Below are positions 39,616 to 50,030 of a stretch of DNA of 64,000 nt, in pieces. The DNA comes from Saccharomycopsis crataegensis. Taxonomy: Eukaryota > Ascomycota > Saccharomycetes > Ascoideales > Saccharomycopsidaceae. Numbering within the stretch: position 1 is the first letter of the stretch; each line of letters begins with the position of its first letter. The DNA lies in assembly GCF_037102585.1 (NCBI RefSeq), contig NW_027043820.1:1460501-1524500 (forward strand), given 5' to 3'. The notes beneath the pieces are model-generated. The model was given only the letters and a program-made list of their open reading frames with translations, had not been told where the DNA came from and did not search any database. The translations under genes were made by a program, and so were the position numbers.

Positions 39616-42600
39616 ATGGTAGATGGTCCTTTCTCGCAAACAGATTGCTCTTCTAATCGCAACGATGAGAACGTCGATACAATCGATAATCAACATCAAC
39701 ATCAACAACCCCAGCTTGAACCACATAAACCAATGGATGAGGCAGAAGTCGTACCAAACAAGTTTTCTATTTCAGAATTGGTCAATGACGCGAATGATAT
39801 CGAAGAACACTCGACCCCAAAAGAAACAGACCCTGTGTCATCATCACCCAATGATGGTAATGGCGGTGGTGGTGACTCCAGGTTCAAGAAATTGATGAAA
39901 AAGACAAAAGATGGGAGAATGCTTTCTCCGTTGGTCATCAATTCCAGCTTCAGCTCAAAGAATAGCAACAAAAATGATGATTCCGTCTATAACGTCGATA
40001 CTCCAGTAGATCCGCAAGCCCCAGCCAGCCCACAATCCCCTAATGGTAAATCTCTATTCTTCTCACCCCAATCCATTCACACAAACTTGGGCTCGACTTC
40101 AAAAAAATTCAAATCAAAAACCCCAACAACTCCAGTGATCAAAAGCTTTTTCCTGATGGATAGAGATGGTCAAAATTCCCCCGATGGTGGAGTAGGCCTT
40201 GGTGTCACTTCCGGCAACAACAATAACAATGACCAAGAGATATCCAACGGTGATGGCGACGTGAATTGGTTGAAGCGATTGTCGAAATTCAATCACTCCG
40301 AACAAAACTTTAACGATTGGAAAAGCAATTTCTTTCTGTTCAATAAAAACAAGGCCCAACAACTGCAGCAACAACTGGCAAAAAATATGAAGAAACCTCA
40401 AAAACCGACAAAAAAGGAAATTCTCAGTGAAAGTGACAAATTGGCAAGAAATCGGGCAAATTTCTTGATTGAATCATTGTTCTTGGGGTATACCGCGTCG
40501 AATTTGGTGTCCAGTATGTTTTTATTGGATGAGCAGGACACTCGAAGAGCTCCATTATTGGCGCATTTGGTGGGAATTAGAATTAGGGATATTACCGATA
40601 GTTATTACGGTTCCCTGCGCCATCATCACCGCTACCATCTCCATCATGGCCGGGGCAACGATATTGAGAATGATTTAGGTAATACCACTGCTGATCAAAT
40701 AATTGAAACTGTTGCTGGAGACGCCATCAACAGTTCTCCTAATGATGACAGCAATACCGATAATGGAGAACATGGCGCTAATTTTAAGAATCCTCCTATC
40801 AAAAGAAGAAAGTTTCGTCTAGAAATGGAATATGGGGTAGGGGAAAATCGTGCCAAATGGACACTAATCAGAAGTTACAAAGAAATTGCCAGCTTTGTCA
40901 CTAAACTAAAATTAATTTCCAATGCTACATTAAATTTAAAGAAAGGAAGCAGATTGAATTTGCCTTACTTCCCCAAATTGAGAAAAGTCAGTAATAACAT
41001 TGGTGGGACTAATAGAAATATGTGTTCGTTTGACTCAGACACCGACTCGTCCTCGTCACTGGATGAAGATGACGAAGGCGAGTACGAAGTTATTGACCTT
41101 AGTCATTCAATTGGGGGTACCAGAGCTGAAATTGAGCGTCCAAGAAGCCGTCTGAGCTATCAAAGTGACTTGGCGTCTTCCAAACAAGAAGACCCTGAAC
41201 CAATCAATCCATTGGCCCGTACCTCTACTAGAGGTTCCGTGGCTTCACAAGTCCAAAACTTGATGTCTCGTATCACCAGCTCATCCCAAAGAGGAGCAGA
41301 GAAAAAGAAACATTTGGTATTTAATGGTGACCCCCATTCTCAAGAAGAGTATACCAAAAGACTTGAGCATTATTTTAAAAAATTATTCTTAGAATTATCG
41401 CTTAGACCTCAATCTAACAAGTTATTTCAATTTTTTGAATTGTCACCAATTGGGGTGCTCTTGTCTAACGAAAATGGTTACAGGGGTAAGCAAGGATATT
41501 TATTAATTGCTACCTCTGCTAAAAAGCAAGGTTGGAGAGTTGGTCATTTAAAAGCTAGTGATTTGGGAGCGATGATTAAGAGACACACTATGAAATGGTT
41601 CTGTGTTAGTGAATCGTATATTTTATACGTGGCAGATATTAATTCAACCACAATCTTGGATGTGTTTTTGGTGGATGAGTTTTTCCAAATGAAGTATAGT
41701 GGTGAAAAAAAACTGGGTGCTGCAAAGATCAATGAATTGGTTTCTGACAATGAGGAATCTGATGATGATTCTGATGAAGAAGATGAGGAACAAATGCTTG
41801 ATGAGGAAGATGTGAAACACCCAAAAAGAATCACCAACAGAACCACTCCCCATTTGAACATTACCGTTGAAAACAAAGAAAGAAAGCTTAAAATGGTGGC
41901 CACCTCGGATCATGAAATGAATTTATGGGTCAGATCAATACAAATTATGTTATCCAAAACCGAATGGGCCCAACCAAAAAGATTCAATTCATTTGCCCCA
42001 GTTCGCCAAAACTGTTTTGCTCAATGGTTTGTCGATGCAAGAGATTATTGGTGGGCAGCCTCCTCAGCAATTGAAATGGCCAAGGATGTGATTTTCATTC
42101 ACGATTGGTGGTTGTCTCCAGAATTATATTTGAGAAGACCAGCCAACGGTAACCAAGAATGGAGAATTGATCGTTTATTGAAACGTAAAGCAGAACAAGG
42201 GGTTAAAATCTTTGTGATTATTTATCGTAACATTGGGGAATTCGTGGTGATTGATTCCAGTTGGACGAAGCATTCGTTGATGGACTTACATGAAAACATA
42301 AGAGTTTTAAGATCTCCTAACCAATTTTTACAAAATACTTTCTTTTGGGCCCATCATGAGAAGTTGTTAATTATTGATCATACCATTGCATTCTTGGGTG
42401 GGATTGATTTATGTTATGGTAGATACGATACCCCAGACCATGTTCTTGTTGATGATGCTCCCACCGCTTTCGGTGACCCAAATGGTGCTGCCAGCAAGAA
42501 TACCAGGTATCAAAACTTCCCTGGGAAAGATTATTCTAACCCTAGAGTCAAAGATTTTTTTGAATTGGATAAACCATATGAATCTATGTATGACCGTCAA

Positions 42601-45600
42601 AAGACTCCTAGAATGCCATGGCATGATGTTCATATGGTGAATGCTGGGCAAATTGCTAGAGATTTGTCTAGACATTTTGTTCAACGTTGGAATTATTTGA
42701 TTAGACAAAAAAGACCGTCCAGACCTACTCCGCTATTAACCCCACCAACAAATATGACCCAAAAGGAAATTGATGAAATGGGGTTCAAGGGTTCTTGTGA
42801 AGTCCAATTATTGAGATCTTCAGGGTACTGGTCGCTTGGTTTAAAAGAAGTGGAGCATTCGATTCAAAACGCCTACTTGAAGTTGATTGAAACTTCGGAA
42901 CACTTTGTGTATATTGAAAATCAATTTTTTGTCACCGCGTGTGCTTGGGACAATGTGGTGATTGAAAATAGAATCGGTGACGCCTTAGTTGATAGAATTA
43001 TTAGAGCACATAATGAAGGCAAGGTTTGGAGAGCTGTGATTGTCATCCCATTGATGCCAGGGTTTGAAGCTCAAGTTGATGAGCCTGAAGGTTCCTCAGT
43101 CAGAGTGATTATGCAATGCCAGTACATGTCTATCTCCAGAGGGTCGACTTCAATTTTTGCCAAACTTAAAAAAGTCGGCATTGATCCGGATAATTACATT
43201 CAATTTTTCTCCTTAAGAAAATGGGGGAGGATTGGAGAATATGGCAAATTGGTTTCTGAACAATTGTATATACATGCTAAGACGATGGTAGTTGATGATC
43301 GGGTTGCCATCATTGGGTCTGCTAATATCAATGAACGTTCAATGAGAGGGAGTAGAGACTCCGAAATTTGTGCGGTGATTAGAGATACCGAAACCGTGAA
43401 AACCACCATGAATGGTAAACCTTATCTTGCTGGGAAGTTTGCCCATACCCTTAGAATGAGATTGATGCGGGAGCATCTTGGTGTTGATGTTGACGTTTTG
43501 GAAATGGTGGAACGTAAGTTTGATGAAATTGAGAAGATCGTGAAATCAAACTTCGATAAAGGCTTAAGGAACGAAAACGTCACCGGGAATTTCAACAATG
43601 ATGCCAATGCTATGAGATCGGCGATGGTTGAATTGGCGAGTAGAGAGGTTTTGAATTTATCTGATGGTACCAACAAGTGGAAAAAGTTCCGCAGATCGAC
43701 AGGTCAAGATCCTGCAAATCATTATTTTGATGAAGATGGTGATGTGGATTCTGCATTGTCGAAGCTTGATAGTCCATTATATAAATCGTTCAATAGCAGA
43801 GCGTGGGTTGAAAACGCTGGTCTTCGTGACAAGAAACAGTTATCATCTGATCCAAGAATTAAGAATAATTTGGAGCACAAGGCTGATGTTGCAGGAAAAG
43901 GTGATAATTTGGATAGTAAAGCTTATGGTAAGTGGAAGCTAAATGCCAGACAGACCTTGAAGAAATGGGCCCTTCAATCATCTGATAACAAGAAATTCAA
44001 ATCGGTATTCATTCCAAACTTGGACAGTGTTAAAGAATTTTTGGGTAACGATGAAGAATTTGTGGAAATTTCCGCCGGTCTATTATCAAAAGAGCATGAA
44101 GAAATTTTAGCTCAAAGAGATCAAGAGCGTTGGGAAATGTTGAAAAGAGTTGCCTACTTGCAGCGTTTGGGTATCAAATATGAAATTGAATTAAAGGATG
44201 AGAATTCTAAACGATCAAAAATGGGATTGAAGACCAAGGTTAGCCCATTTACATCTCCTGAAGCCAATAGCTCATTGAACGGTGGAGCCACTGGTATACC
44301 TAATGACCCTAAAGAAATTCTATCCAAGTTTAACTTTGATGCTGCTGGTCACACTGGTGTATTATCGTCATCCTTAGTTGATGGGCATCCAGTGACTTCT
44401 TGCGATCTTTTGAGTGATGATAAAAAAACTGCGGAAGATACAAAAGTCAATGGAGATAATATCAATATCCCAGATACTGAGAAAACTAATAATAGTAATA
44501 ATAAGTCGGACCAAAATGGCACATCTGGAGCAACCGCAGAGTCCACTGCCAACAGCGACATTCCGATCACTACCTTGAATGATGATGAGATCAACCATTT
44601 ATTTTCCAATAGTTTAAAGATTGGGAAAAGTAGATTTATTGATCCATATGGCTTTTCTGATCCTTTGGATGAAGAGTTTTACGAGGATATGTGGTTTGAA
44701 AATGCTTATAGGAATACCAAGATTTTCAGACTAGTTTTCCATTGTCAACCAGATGATACCGTGGCTACTTGGAACGAGTACAAAGAAGCTCATAAATTGA
44801 TGACGGCGTTCTCAATTGCTCAAGATTACGAAATTGCTGCTATCAAGGAACAAGGCTATGACCTCACTACTGGCCATGATGAAGACGAAGATCTCGATGA
44901 GAAAATGGAAGATGATGAGTTCCAGAGACCAGCCTTGTACAGTCATAGAACTTCTAGGTCGGTGAGAATTGAAGATTTGAATCGTGAAGCCATTGGGGTT
45001 CTTGGTAGACCACCAGAAGAGATCAAGATAGATGTGAACCTGTCATCGCAAAATCCACAGCAACAATCGAATCTGCCACAACCTCCACGTTTGCAAAAGA
45101 TCAATAAATCATTCAAGAAATTTTCTAATCTTCGCAAAGGCTCGCTTAGTGATGGGATGGCTGCTGATTCAATTATGGATAATTTACCAATCCAGGAAGA
45201 GAATGAAAATTCTAGTGGACATCACAGTGATTCTGTATCGCTTCATACTACCGCAAGCAAATTGAAGGACGAAGATCCTAAGAATATTGGCTCACCAGTG
45301 ACTTTTGGAGATACTTTAAAAGATATTCTGACTAATGAGAAGAGTTCGATTACTCCAGAACAATTCCACCACTGTGACGGAGATAAGTTGAATTTCCTCA
45401 CCCCTTCGGTGCAGAATCATAATAATAAATCTGTGAGTAAATCATCGTCGTTCCATGACCAATCTACTTATAATGCCTCGACTAGAGGGGCGGTCAGTTT
45501 GATATATGGCAGTTCTAGTCCGGTGAAAGGAACTGGATTAATTGGCAGAAAAAGGACTGGAACTTTTAGTAATAGACGTCATAAGCATTTAGGGCATAGG

Positions 45601-45756
45601 GATTTGATATTTGACAAAGAGACTGCCGATAAGATCTTGAGTAATATCACTGGTCATTTGGTGTTATTCCCCGTGAATTGGTTAGCGAAGGAGTTGGAAG
45701 GTAATAATTGGTTCACCAATTCTGACAGGTTACCACCTATTGAAATTTACGATTGA
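39616..45756 (+). CDS. SPO14: Spo14/Pld1, PIP2-dependent phospholipase D
   Basis: This very large PLD has 2046 residues against 1683 in Saccharomyces. It hydrolyses phosphatidylcholine to phosphatidic acid; in yeast it is required for sporulation and for Sec14-bypass secretion. Order of parts: an Asn/Ser-rich N-terminus (1-260), a PX domain (about 330-470), a PH domain with an acidic insert (about 625-785), then the two catalytic HKD motifs at 914-921 (HEKLLIID) and 1220-1227 (HAKTMVVD), each with H, K and D in place, and the typical GSANINERS after the second. A long C-terminal region (about 1330-2046) follows, partly conserved (e.g. DPLDEEFYEDMWFENAYRNT near 1680) and partly disordered. The start ATG is the first in frame. 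Confidence 0.95.
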   Translation: MVDGPFSQTDCSSNRNDENVDTIDNQHQHQQPQLEPHKPMDEAEVVPNKFSISELVNDANDIEEHSTPKETDPVSSSPNDGNGGGGDSRFKKLMKKTKDGRMLSPLVINSSFSSKNSNKNDDSVYNVDTPVDPQAPASPQSPNGKSLFFSPQSIHTNLGSTSKKFKSKTPTTPVIKSFFLMDRDGQNSPDGGVGLGVTSGNNNNNDQEISNGDGDVNWLKRLSKFNHSEQNFNDWKSNFFLFNKNKAQQLQQQLAKNMKKPQKPTKKEILSESDKLARNRANFLIESLFLGYTASNLVSSMFLLDEQDTRRAPLLAHLVGIRIRDITDSYYGSLRHHHRYHLHHGRGNDIENDLGNTTADQIIETVAGDAINSSPNDDSNTDNGEHGANFKNPPIKRRKFRLEMEYGVGENRAKWTLIRSYKEIASFVTKLKLISNATLNLKKGSRLNLPYFPKLRKVSNNIGGTNRNMCSFDSDTDSSSSLDEDDEGEYEVIDLSHSIGGTRAEIERPRSRLSYQSDLASSKQEDPEPINPLARTSTRGSVASQVQNLMSRITSSSQRGAEKKKHLVFNGDPHSQEEYTKRLEHYFKKLFLELSLRPQSNKLFQFFELSPIGVLLSNENGYRGKQGYLLIATSAKKQGWRVGHLKASDLGAMIKRHTMKWFCVSESYILYVADINSTTILDVFLVDEFFQMKYSGEKKLGAAKINELVSDNEESDDDSDEEDEEQMLDEEDVKHPKRITNRTTPHLNITVENKERKLKMVATSDHEMNLWVRSIQIMLSKTEWAQPKRFNSFAPVRQNCFAQWFVDARDYWWAASSAIEMAKDVIFIHDWWLSPELYLRRPANGNQEWRIDRLLKRKAEQGVKIFVIIYRNIGEFVVIDSSWTKHSLMDLHENIRVLRSPNQFLQNTFFWAHHEKLLIIDHTIAFLGGIDLCYGRYDTPDHVLVDDAPTAFGDPNGAASKNTRYQNFPGKDYSNPRVKDFFELDKPYESMYDRQKTPRMPWHDVHMVNAGQIARDLSRHFVQRWNYLIRQKRPSRPTPLLTPPTNMTQKEIDEMGFKGSCEVQLLRSSGYWSLGLKEVEHSIQNAYLKLIETSEHFVYIENQFFVTACAWDNVVIENRIGDALVDRIIRAHNEGKVWRAVIVIPLMPGFEAQVDEPEGSSVRVIMQCQYMSISRGSTSIFAKLKKVGIDPDNYIQFFSLRKWGRIGEYGKLVSEQLYIHAKTMVVDDRVAIIGSANINERSMRGSRDSEICAVIRDTETVKTTMNGKPYLAGKFAHTLRMRLMREHLGVDVDVLEMVERKFDEIEKIVKSNFDKGLRNENVTGNFNNDANAMRSAMVELASREVLNLSDGTNKWKKFRRSTGQDPANHYFDEDGDVDSALSKLDSPLYKSFNSRAWVENAGLRDKKQLSSDPRIKNNLEHKADVAGKGDNLDSKAYGKWKLNARQTLKKWALQSSDNKKFKSVFIPNLDSVKEFLGNDEEFVEISAGLLSKEHEEILAQRDQERWEMLKRVAYLQRLGIKYEIELKDENSKRSKMGLKTKVSPFTSPEANSSLNGGATGIPNDPKEILSKFNFDAAGHTGVLSSSLVDGHPVTSCDLLSDDKKTAEDTKVNGDNINIPDTEKTNNSNNKSDQNGTSGATAESTANSDIPITTLNDDEINHLFSNSLKIGKSRFIDPYGFSDPLDEEFYEDMWFENAYRNTKIFRLVFHCQPDDTVATWNEYKEAHKLMTAFSIAQDYEIAAIKEQGYDLTTGHDEDEDLDEKMEDDEFQRPALYSHRTSRSVRIEDLNREAIGVLGRPPEEIKIDVNLSSQNPQQQSNLPQPPRLQKINKSFKKFSNLRKGSLSDGMAADSIMDNLPIQEENENSSGHHSDSVSLHTTASKLKDEDPKNIGSPVTFGDTLKDILTNEKSSITPEQFHHCDGDKLNFLTPSVQNHNNKSVSKSSSFHDQSTYNASTRGAVSLIYGSSSPVKGTGLIGRKRTGTFSNRRHKHLGHRDLIFDKETADKILSNITGHLVLFPVNWLAKELEGNNWFTNSDRLPPIEIYD

Positions 45757-46245
45757 AAAAGGAAATGAATTCAGCATTCTGCAATTTCATTCGTTATATT
45801 ATAGTAATTTTTATTTTTATTTTTATTATTTATTGTCATTTTGCTTAGTTTTGTTTTTCATTTATTTAAAAAGATTTTGTTTTTGTTTATAATTTTTGTT
45901 GTTACCTTGTGTAAGTTGTTTCGGGAATCGATGATATATACATTCTGGTTGTTTTGCTGATGAATGGGGGATATTATATTAAAGCAATCACTTTGTATTA
46001 TTTTATATCTCAAGAAAACATTTGCAAACTTTCCAGCATTAGGAATCACCATTCATTCTTATTATTATTCCTGCTTGCCACGAGAATTGGCTAGTTTGAT
46101 TAGGTTATCATTTGATCCCATTCTTGGTTTCCTGCCAGTTTCATTTATCGATCTTACTAGATGATAGAAATTACTATTTTTATGAAAAAACTTTTGTTGT
46201 TTTGAATTGACTTGATATGTATTCAAGTATATTTTATTACTCTAC
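45757..46245. other. Convergent SPO14/PRO2 3' spacer
   Basis: The spacer is strongly T-rich (45810-45900) with no gene. It should hold both 3' UTRs. Confidence 0.6.
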
Positions 46246-47583
46246 TTATTGATTCAAAGTTCTAATATCAATATCTTTATGAATATATGCTCTTCCGCCA
46301 TTACCGTAATCGCCAACGATTTGGCCAGTTCCCTTCAATTGATATTGATAACACACCAATCCTTCTAACCCGACTGGACCTCTGGCATGGATCTTATTGG
46401 TACTGATCCCCACTTCAGTACCAAAACCGTATCTGAAACCATCGGCAAATCTTGTAGAACAGTTCCAGTAGACCCCGGCAGAATCAATCCCGTTCAAGAA
46501 TTTATTGGCCTTAGTTTCGTTTGCGGTGATGATCAAATCGGTATGTTTTGATGAATGGAGGTTGATATGCGACATGGCCGATTCGACATCCTTCACAGAT
46601 TTCACAGCCAAATCAAAAGATAAGAATTCGGTATGGAAATCTTCTTCGGTGGCGGTGGTGATGAATTTCTTATTCTTGGCGATGAATTCTTGCTCAAGTT
46701 GGTCGAGCAATTCGGTGGTGATGTGTAATGTCACTTCGGCATCGAACAAGCTTTGGAAAATTGTTTGGATGTCAGTGACTGCGATGTGTTCATTGATAAG
46801 GAGGGTTTCCACGGCGTTACAAGCGGCACAGTAATTAGTCTTTGCATCGACAACCAACTTGCAAGCCATCTTTAAATCCGCTTCGTCATCAATGTACGCA
46901 GCACATAACCCATCAGCGTGACCCATCACTGGGATTTTGGTGTTAGATTTGATGTTACGTACCAAAGCGTTTGACCCTCTTGGGATGACCAAATCAATAA
47001 ACTTGTCTTGATCCAATAAGGCCCCAACTTCTTCTCTGGTGCTGATTAACTGGATAGAGTTTTCTGGGACCTTGGTTTTGGAGGCAATGACCTCATTGAC
47101 AATTTGTGCCATGACTTTGAAAGTCTCTAGTGACTCTTTCCCACCTTTCAAAATGGCGGCATTACCTGATTTGATGGCCAAGGCGGTGATATTGGCAATG
47201 ACTTCTGGTCTAGATTCAAAGATCACGAGCAACACTCCTACAGGACAAGTGACTCTGTACAAGTTCAAGTTGGTATCCAATTCTCTGGCCAAAGTGATCT
47301 TACCGATTGGATCTTCGAGCTCTTTAACTTCAAGAATTCCATCCAACATCGAGTCGAACTTGTCACCTTTAGACAAGTCTAATCTCTTTATTAATGGTCC
47401 GTCGAGGTTGTTATTTATGGCATTGGTAAGATCTTTTTGGTTAGCTTCGATGATTTGCAGTTTGTGAAGTTTCAACCCATCGTGGATTTCCTGCAACGCT
47501 TGGGATCTTTCGGAGTCGCTCAAAGTCTTTAAGATTGTTGATGCTATATGAGCATTTTTGGCAATAGTTTCTGCTGTCGACAT
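46246..47583 (-). CDS. PRO2: Pro2, gamma-glutamyl phosphate reductase
   Basis: This 445-residue NADPH-dependent reductase performs the second step of proline synthesis, turning gamma-glutamyl phosphate into glutamate semialdehyde. The aldehyde-dehydrogenase-like fold is complete: the N-terminal helix IASTILKTLSDSERS, VLLVIFESRPEV, LKGGKES, VIPRGSNALV, the catalytic Cys255 in NYCAACNAVETLL, and the ending VGLEGLVCYQY. Its length is close to the Saccharomyces enzyme (456 aa). A 10-codon upstream ORF (47633 down to 47601, minus strand) precedes the start and could act on translation if transcribed. It diverges from COR1. Confidence 0.96.
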   Translation of the reverse strand: MSTAETIAKNAHIASTILKTLSDSERSQALQEIHDGLKLHKLQIIEANQKDLTNAINNNLDGPLIKRLDLSKGDKFDSMLDGILEVKELEDPIGKITLARELDTNLNLYRVTCPVGVLLVIFESRPEVIANITALAIKSGNAAILKGGKESLETFKVMAQIVNEVIASKTKVPENSIQLISTREEVGALLDQDKFIDLVIPRGSNALVRNIKSNTKIPVMGHADGLCAAYIDDEADLKMACKLVVDAKTNYCAACNAVETLLINEHIAVTDIQTIFQSLFDAEVTLHITTELLDQLEQEFIAKNKKFITTATEEDFHTEFLSFDLAVKSVKDVESAMSHINLHSSKHTDLIITANETKANKFLNGIDSAGVYWNCSTRFADGFRYGFGTEVGISTNKIHARGPVGLEGLVCYQYQLKGTGQIVGDYGNGGRAYIHKDIDIRTLNQ

Positions 47584-48290
47584 ATTTATCTAATGAGGAT
47601 CTAAAGACAGATGATTAGAGGTATTATGATCATTGAGATTTGAGTCATATTAGGCAGGTGCAAATTCCAAAAAAAAAAAAAAAAAAAAGAAAAAGAAAAG
47701 AAAAGGAAGCGTGAGATGTCATCTTACCCGGAGGATGTACAAATTATCTGGGGTGGGAGAGAGTGTGTGTGTAGGCTGGTTTCTCTCTGTATTTTTATCC
47801 CAGTGTCAAGAATCACTCTCAATGGGTTGGATACCTTTGCCTGAGTGCTTTCATTGAGTATTCCTCATACATTGCCCCAATCAGCCATTCATACACCCCC
47901 GGTACGGTTGACAAAAAATCGTTCTAATCACGTGTCTGGCGCCTGCTGATCACTGATTAGTGTCTCAATTTCGCGGTGGTGTAGGTTATATTAGAAAGGC
48001 CGCGTTGTGATAGATGGTATATTCCAGACGATTATCTACTTCCAACATCACCAGATAACCACTTGCTAACTTCCTTCCTTCCTTGCTTCCTTCTTAGGAC
48101 TGCTGATGGTGATTGATGTTGGATGGTTTTTTTTGATCTTCCCCCGGGTAACTTTTTCCTCCCGACAGGGCCAATCAGTAGCGGTTGAAAAAAAATCTCT
48201 GGCATTAATATTATTATTATAGGAGGAGATCCTTTGACAAGTCTGTAATACCCATCTGTCAATAAACCCCAATACACAACTTGATCAGCA
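47584..48290. promoter_or_regulatory. Divergent PRO2/COR1 promoter with CCAAT boxes
   Basis: Two CCAATCAG-type boxes point toward COR1: CCAATCAG at 47877-47884 and CCAATCAG at 48171-48178, the latter 120 bp before the COR1 ATG. CCAAT is the Hap2/3/4/5 site that activates respiratory genes. CACGTG lies at 47929-47934. An A-run of 18 to 19 (47671-47689) sits on the PRO2 side. No ATG lies between the proximal box and COR1. Confidence 0.6.
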
Positions 48291-49619
48291 ATGTTCCGTT
48301 CAGCTGCTAAAGTCTCTGGTCGTCGTCTCCTCTCGACTGCTTCTGCTCAAACCCAATACACCTCCTTGGCTAACGGTTTGACTGTTGCAACCGAAGCCAA
48401 CCCTTTGGCCAAATCCTCAACCATTGGTTTGTGGATCGGTGCTGGGTCTAAGTTCGAAAACAGATACAATAATGGTGTCTCCAAATTGACTGCCAACATC
48501 TTGGCTGAATCCAGTAAGGCTGCTGCCGCCAAAGAAGGTATCCTTGTCGGAACCTCTGCCGAAAGAGAATCCATTGCCTTATACGGTACCACCTTGGCCA
48601 ACAAGACCTCTGAAGTCGTTGAATTGTTGGCTCAACAACTCTCTGGCCCAGCCTTGACTGATGCCCTTCTCGCTTCTGAAAAGTCCAAGGCCATTGCCGA
48701 TGCTGAGCTCATTGAAACTATTCCAAAGAAGACCGTTTTGGAACATTTGCATGCCACCGCTTTCCAAGGTACCCCATTGTCCTTGCCAATCCAAGGTACC
48801 CCAGAAGGTTTGGCCAACATCGAAGCTTCTGACATCGAATCCTTGTTGTCAAAGCACGCCGTCTCCTCCAACATTGTCGTTGTTGGTGCTGGTAACGTTG
48901 ACCACGAAGAATTGGTTAACTTGGTCGAAAAGAAACTTAATATCAAGAGTGGTTTGGCCCCAACCGTCAAGCCAACCAAATTCTTGGGTTCCGACTTGAA
49001 ATTCAGAGATGACACTTTGCCAAGTGCTTACATTTCTATCGCCGTCGAAGGTCCAGCTTTCAACGCCCCAGAATACTACACCGCCAAGGTTGCCTCTGAA
49101 ATTTTCGGTACTTACACCAGTTCTGAACCAATTTCCGTTAGACAAGGTAGTAAATTGGCCAACATCGTCACCGAAAACCACTTGGCTCAACACTTTGAAC
49201 ACTTCTCCCTCGGTTACAAGGACACTGGTTTGTGGGGTTTCTACACCGAAACCAGCAATGTCAGTAACATTGATGACTTGGTCCACTTCTCTTTGAAACA
49301 ATGGAACAGATTGTCCACCGAAATAACTGAAACTGAAATTGTCAGAGCCAAGAACATCTTGAAGACTAAGATCTTGCTTTCTATGAACTCTACCGTCGCC
49401 ATCGCCAACGACATTGGTAATAAAGTTTTGATTAACGACAGAAGACCATCCATCGAAGAAATTTTCAGAAAGATTGACCAAGTCTCTGCTAAGAGTGTCA
49501 CTGCCTGGGCCCAAGAAGCCGTCTGGGATCAAGATATCGCCGTTACTGGTACTGGTCAAATCGAAGGCTTGTTCGACTACAACAGAATCAGAAACGAAAT
49601 GGCCTTATTGAGATGGTGA
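48291..49619 (+). CDS. COR1: Cor1, core protein 1 of the cytochrome bc1 complex
   Basis: The 442-residue product matches Cor1 (457 aa), a matrix-facing subunit of respiratory complex III related to processing-peptidase beta. The N-terminus (MFRSAAKVSGRRLLST) is a matrix presequence. Shared blocks include TIGLWIGAGSKFEN, EHLHATAFQGTPLSLP, RDDTLPSAYISIAVEGPAFN and the ending WDQDIAVTGTGQIEGLFDYNRIR. The zinc motif HXXEH of active peptidases is absent (the site reads NGVSKLTANIL), as in yeast Cor1, so it is structural. Codon use is highly biased, in keeping with strong expression. It has CCAAT boxes upstream. Confidence 0.96.
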   Translation: MFRSAAKVSGRRLLSTASAQTQYTSLANGLTVATEANPLAKSSTIGLWIGAGSKFENRYNNGVSKLTANILAESSKAAAAKEGILVGTSAERESIALYGTTLANKTSEVVELLAQQLSGPALTDALLASEKSKAIADAELIETIPKKTVLEHLHATAFQGTPLSLPIQGTPEGLANIEASDIESLLSKHAVSSNIVVVGAGNVDHEELVNLVEKKLNIKSGLAPTVKPTKFLGSDLKFRDDTLPSAYISIAVEGPAFNAPEYYTAKVASEIFGTYTSSEPISVRQGSKLANIVTENHLAQHFEHFSLGYKDTGLWGFYTETSNVSNIDDLVHFSLKQWNRLSTEITETEIVRAKNILKTKILLSMNSTVAIANDIGNKVLINDRRPSIEEIFRKIDQVSAKSVTAWAQEAVWDQDIAVTGTGQIEGLFDYNRIRNEMALLRW

Positions 49620-50022
49620 TTCATTCATTTAAATATTACAATTGTTATGTTTTACTAATTACTTTTTCGAGGTTCATATAAATAAAGAAAAAAATGTTTA
49701 TTCATTTAAAGTATTATAGTACACCCAATAAAACAAAAATTCCATTCATCGTTATAACTTGAGTTGTAGATATATTATATACGACAGATTAGAAACATAT
49801 TATATTATATATTAAACATATTATTTCAGATATATATTAAAAAAAAATACGTTAGAGATATTACGAATAGATAAGATATCTTGGATAATTTTTTCTTCAA
49901 ATCGTGATCGTGACTTGAAAAAAAAAAAAAAAAAAAAAGGTAAACAAAAGCTCTGCTTCTCCGTTGTATCACAAAATAAAGAATCAAAACTCTAATGTAT
50001 TATATGACACATAGTACTCAAA
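49620..50022. promoter_or_regulatory. COR1 3' flank and SPP382 promoter
   Basis: The spacer is very A/T-rich with TATA-type repeats (49768-49845), then a run of 20 A (49919-49938) before SPP382. An upstream ORF overlaps the SPP382 start (listed separately). No other feature is visible. Confidence 0.5.
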
Positions 50023-50030
50023 ATGAGTGA
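49995..50030 (+). other. uORF overlapping the SPP382 start codon
   Basis: ATG at 49995 opens 11 codons (a second in-frame ATG is at 50004) and stops at TGA 50028-50030. SPP382 starts at 50023 in another frame, so the uORF ends just past the main ATG. Whether it is in the mRNA depends on the unknown transcription start. Confidence 0.5.

Noticed and set aside
48849-49559. 236-codon minus-strand ORF within COR1
   Set aside because: COR1 is complete on the other strand with full family similarity; biased codon use keeps the antisense frame open.
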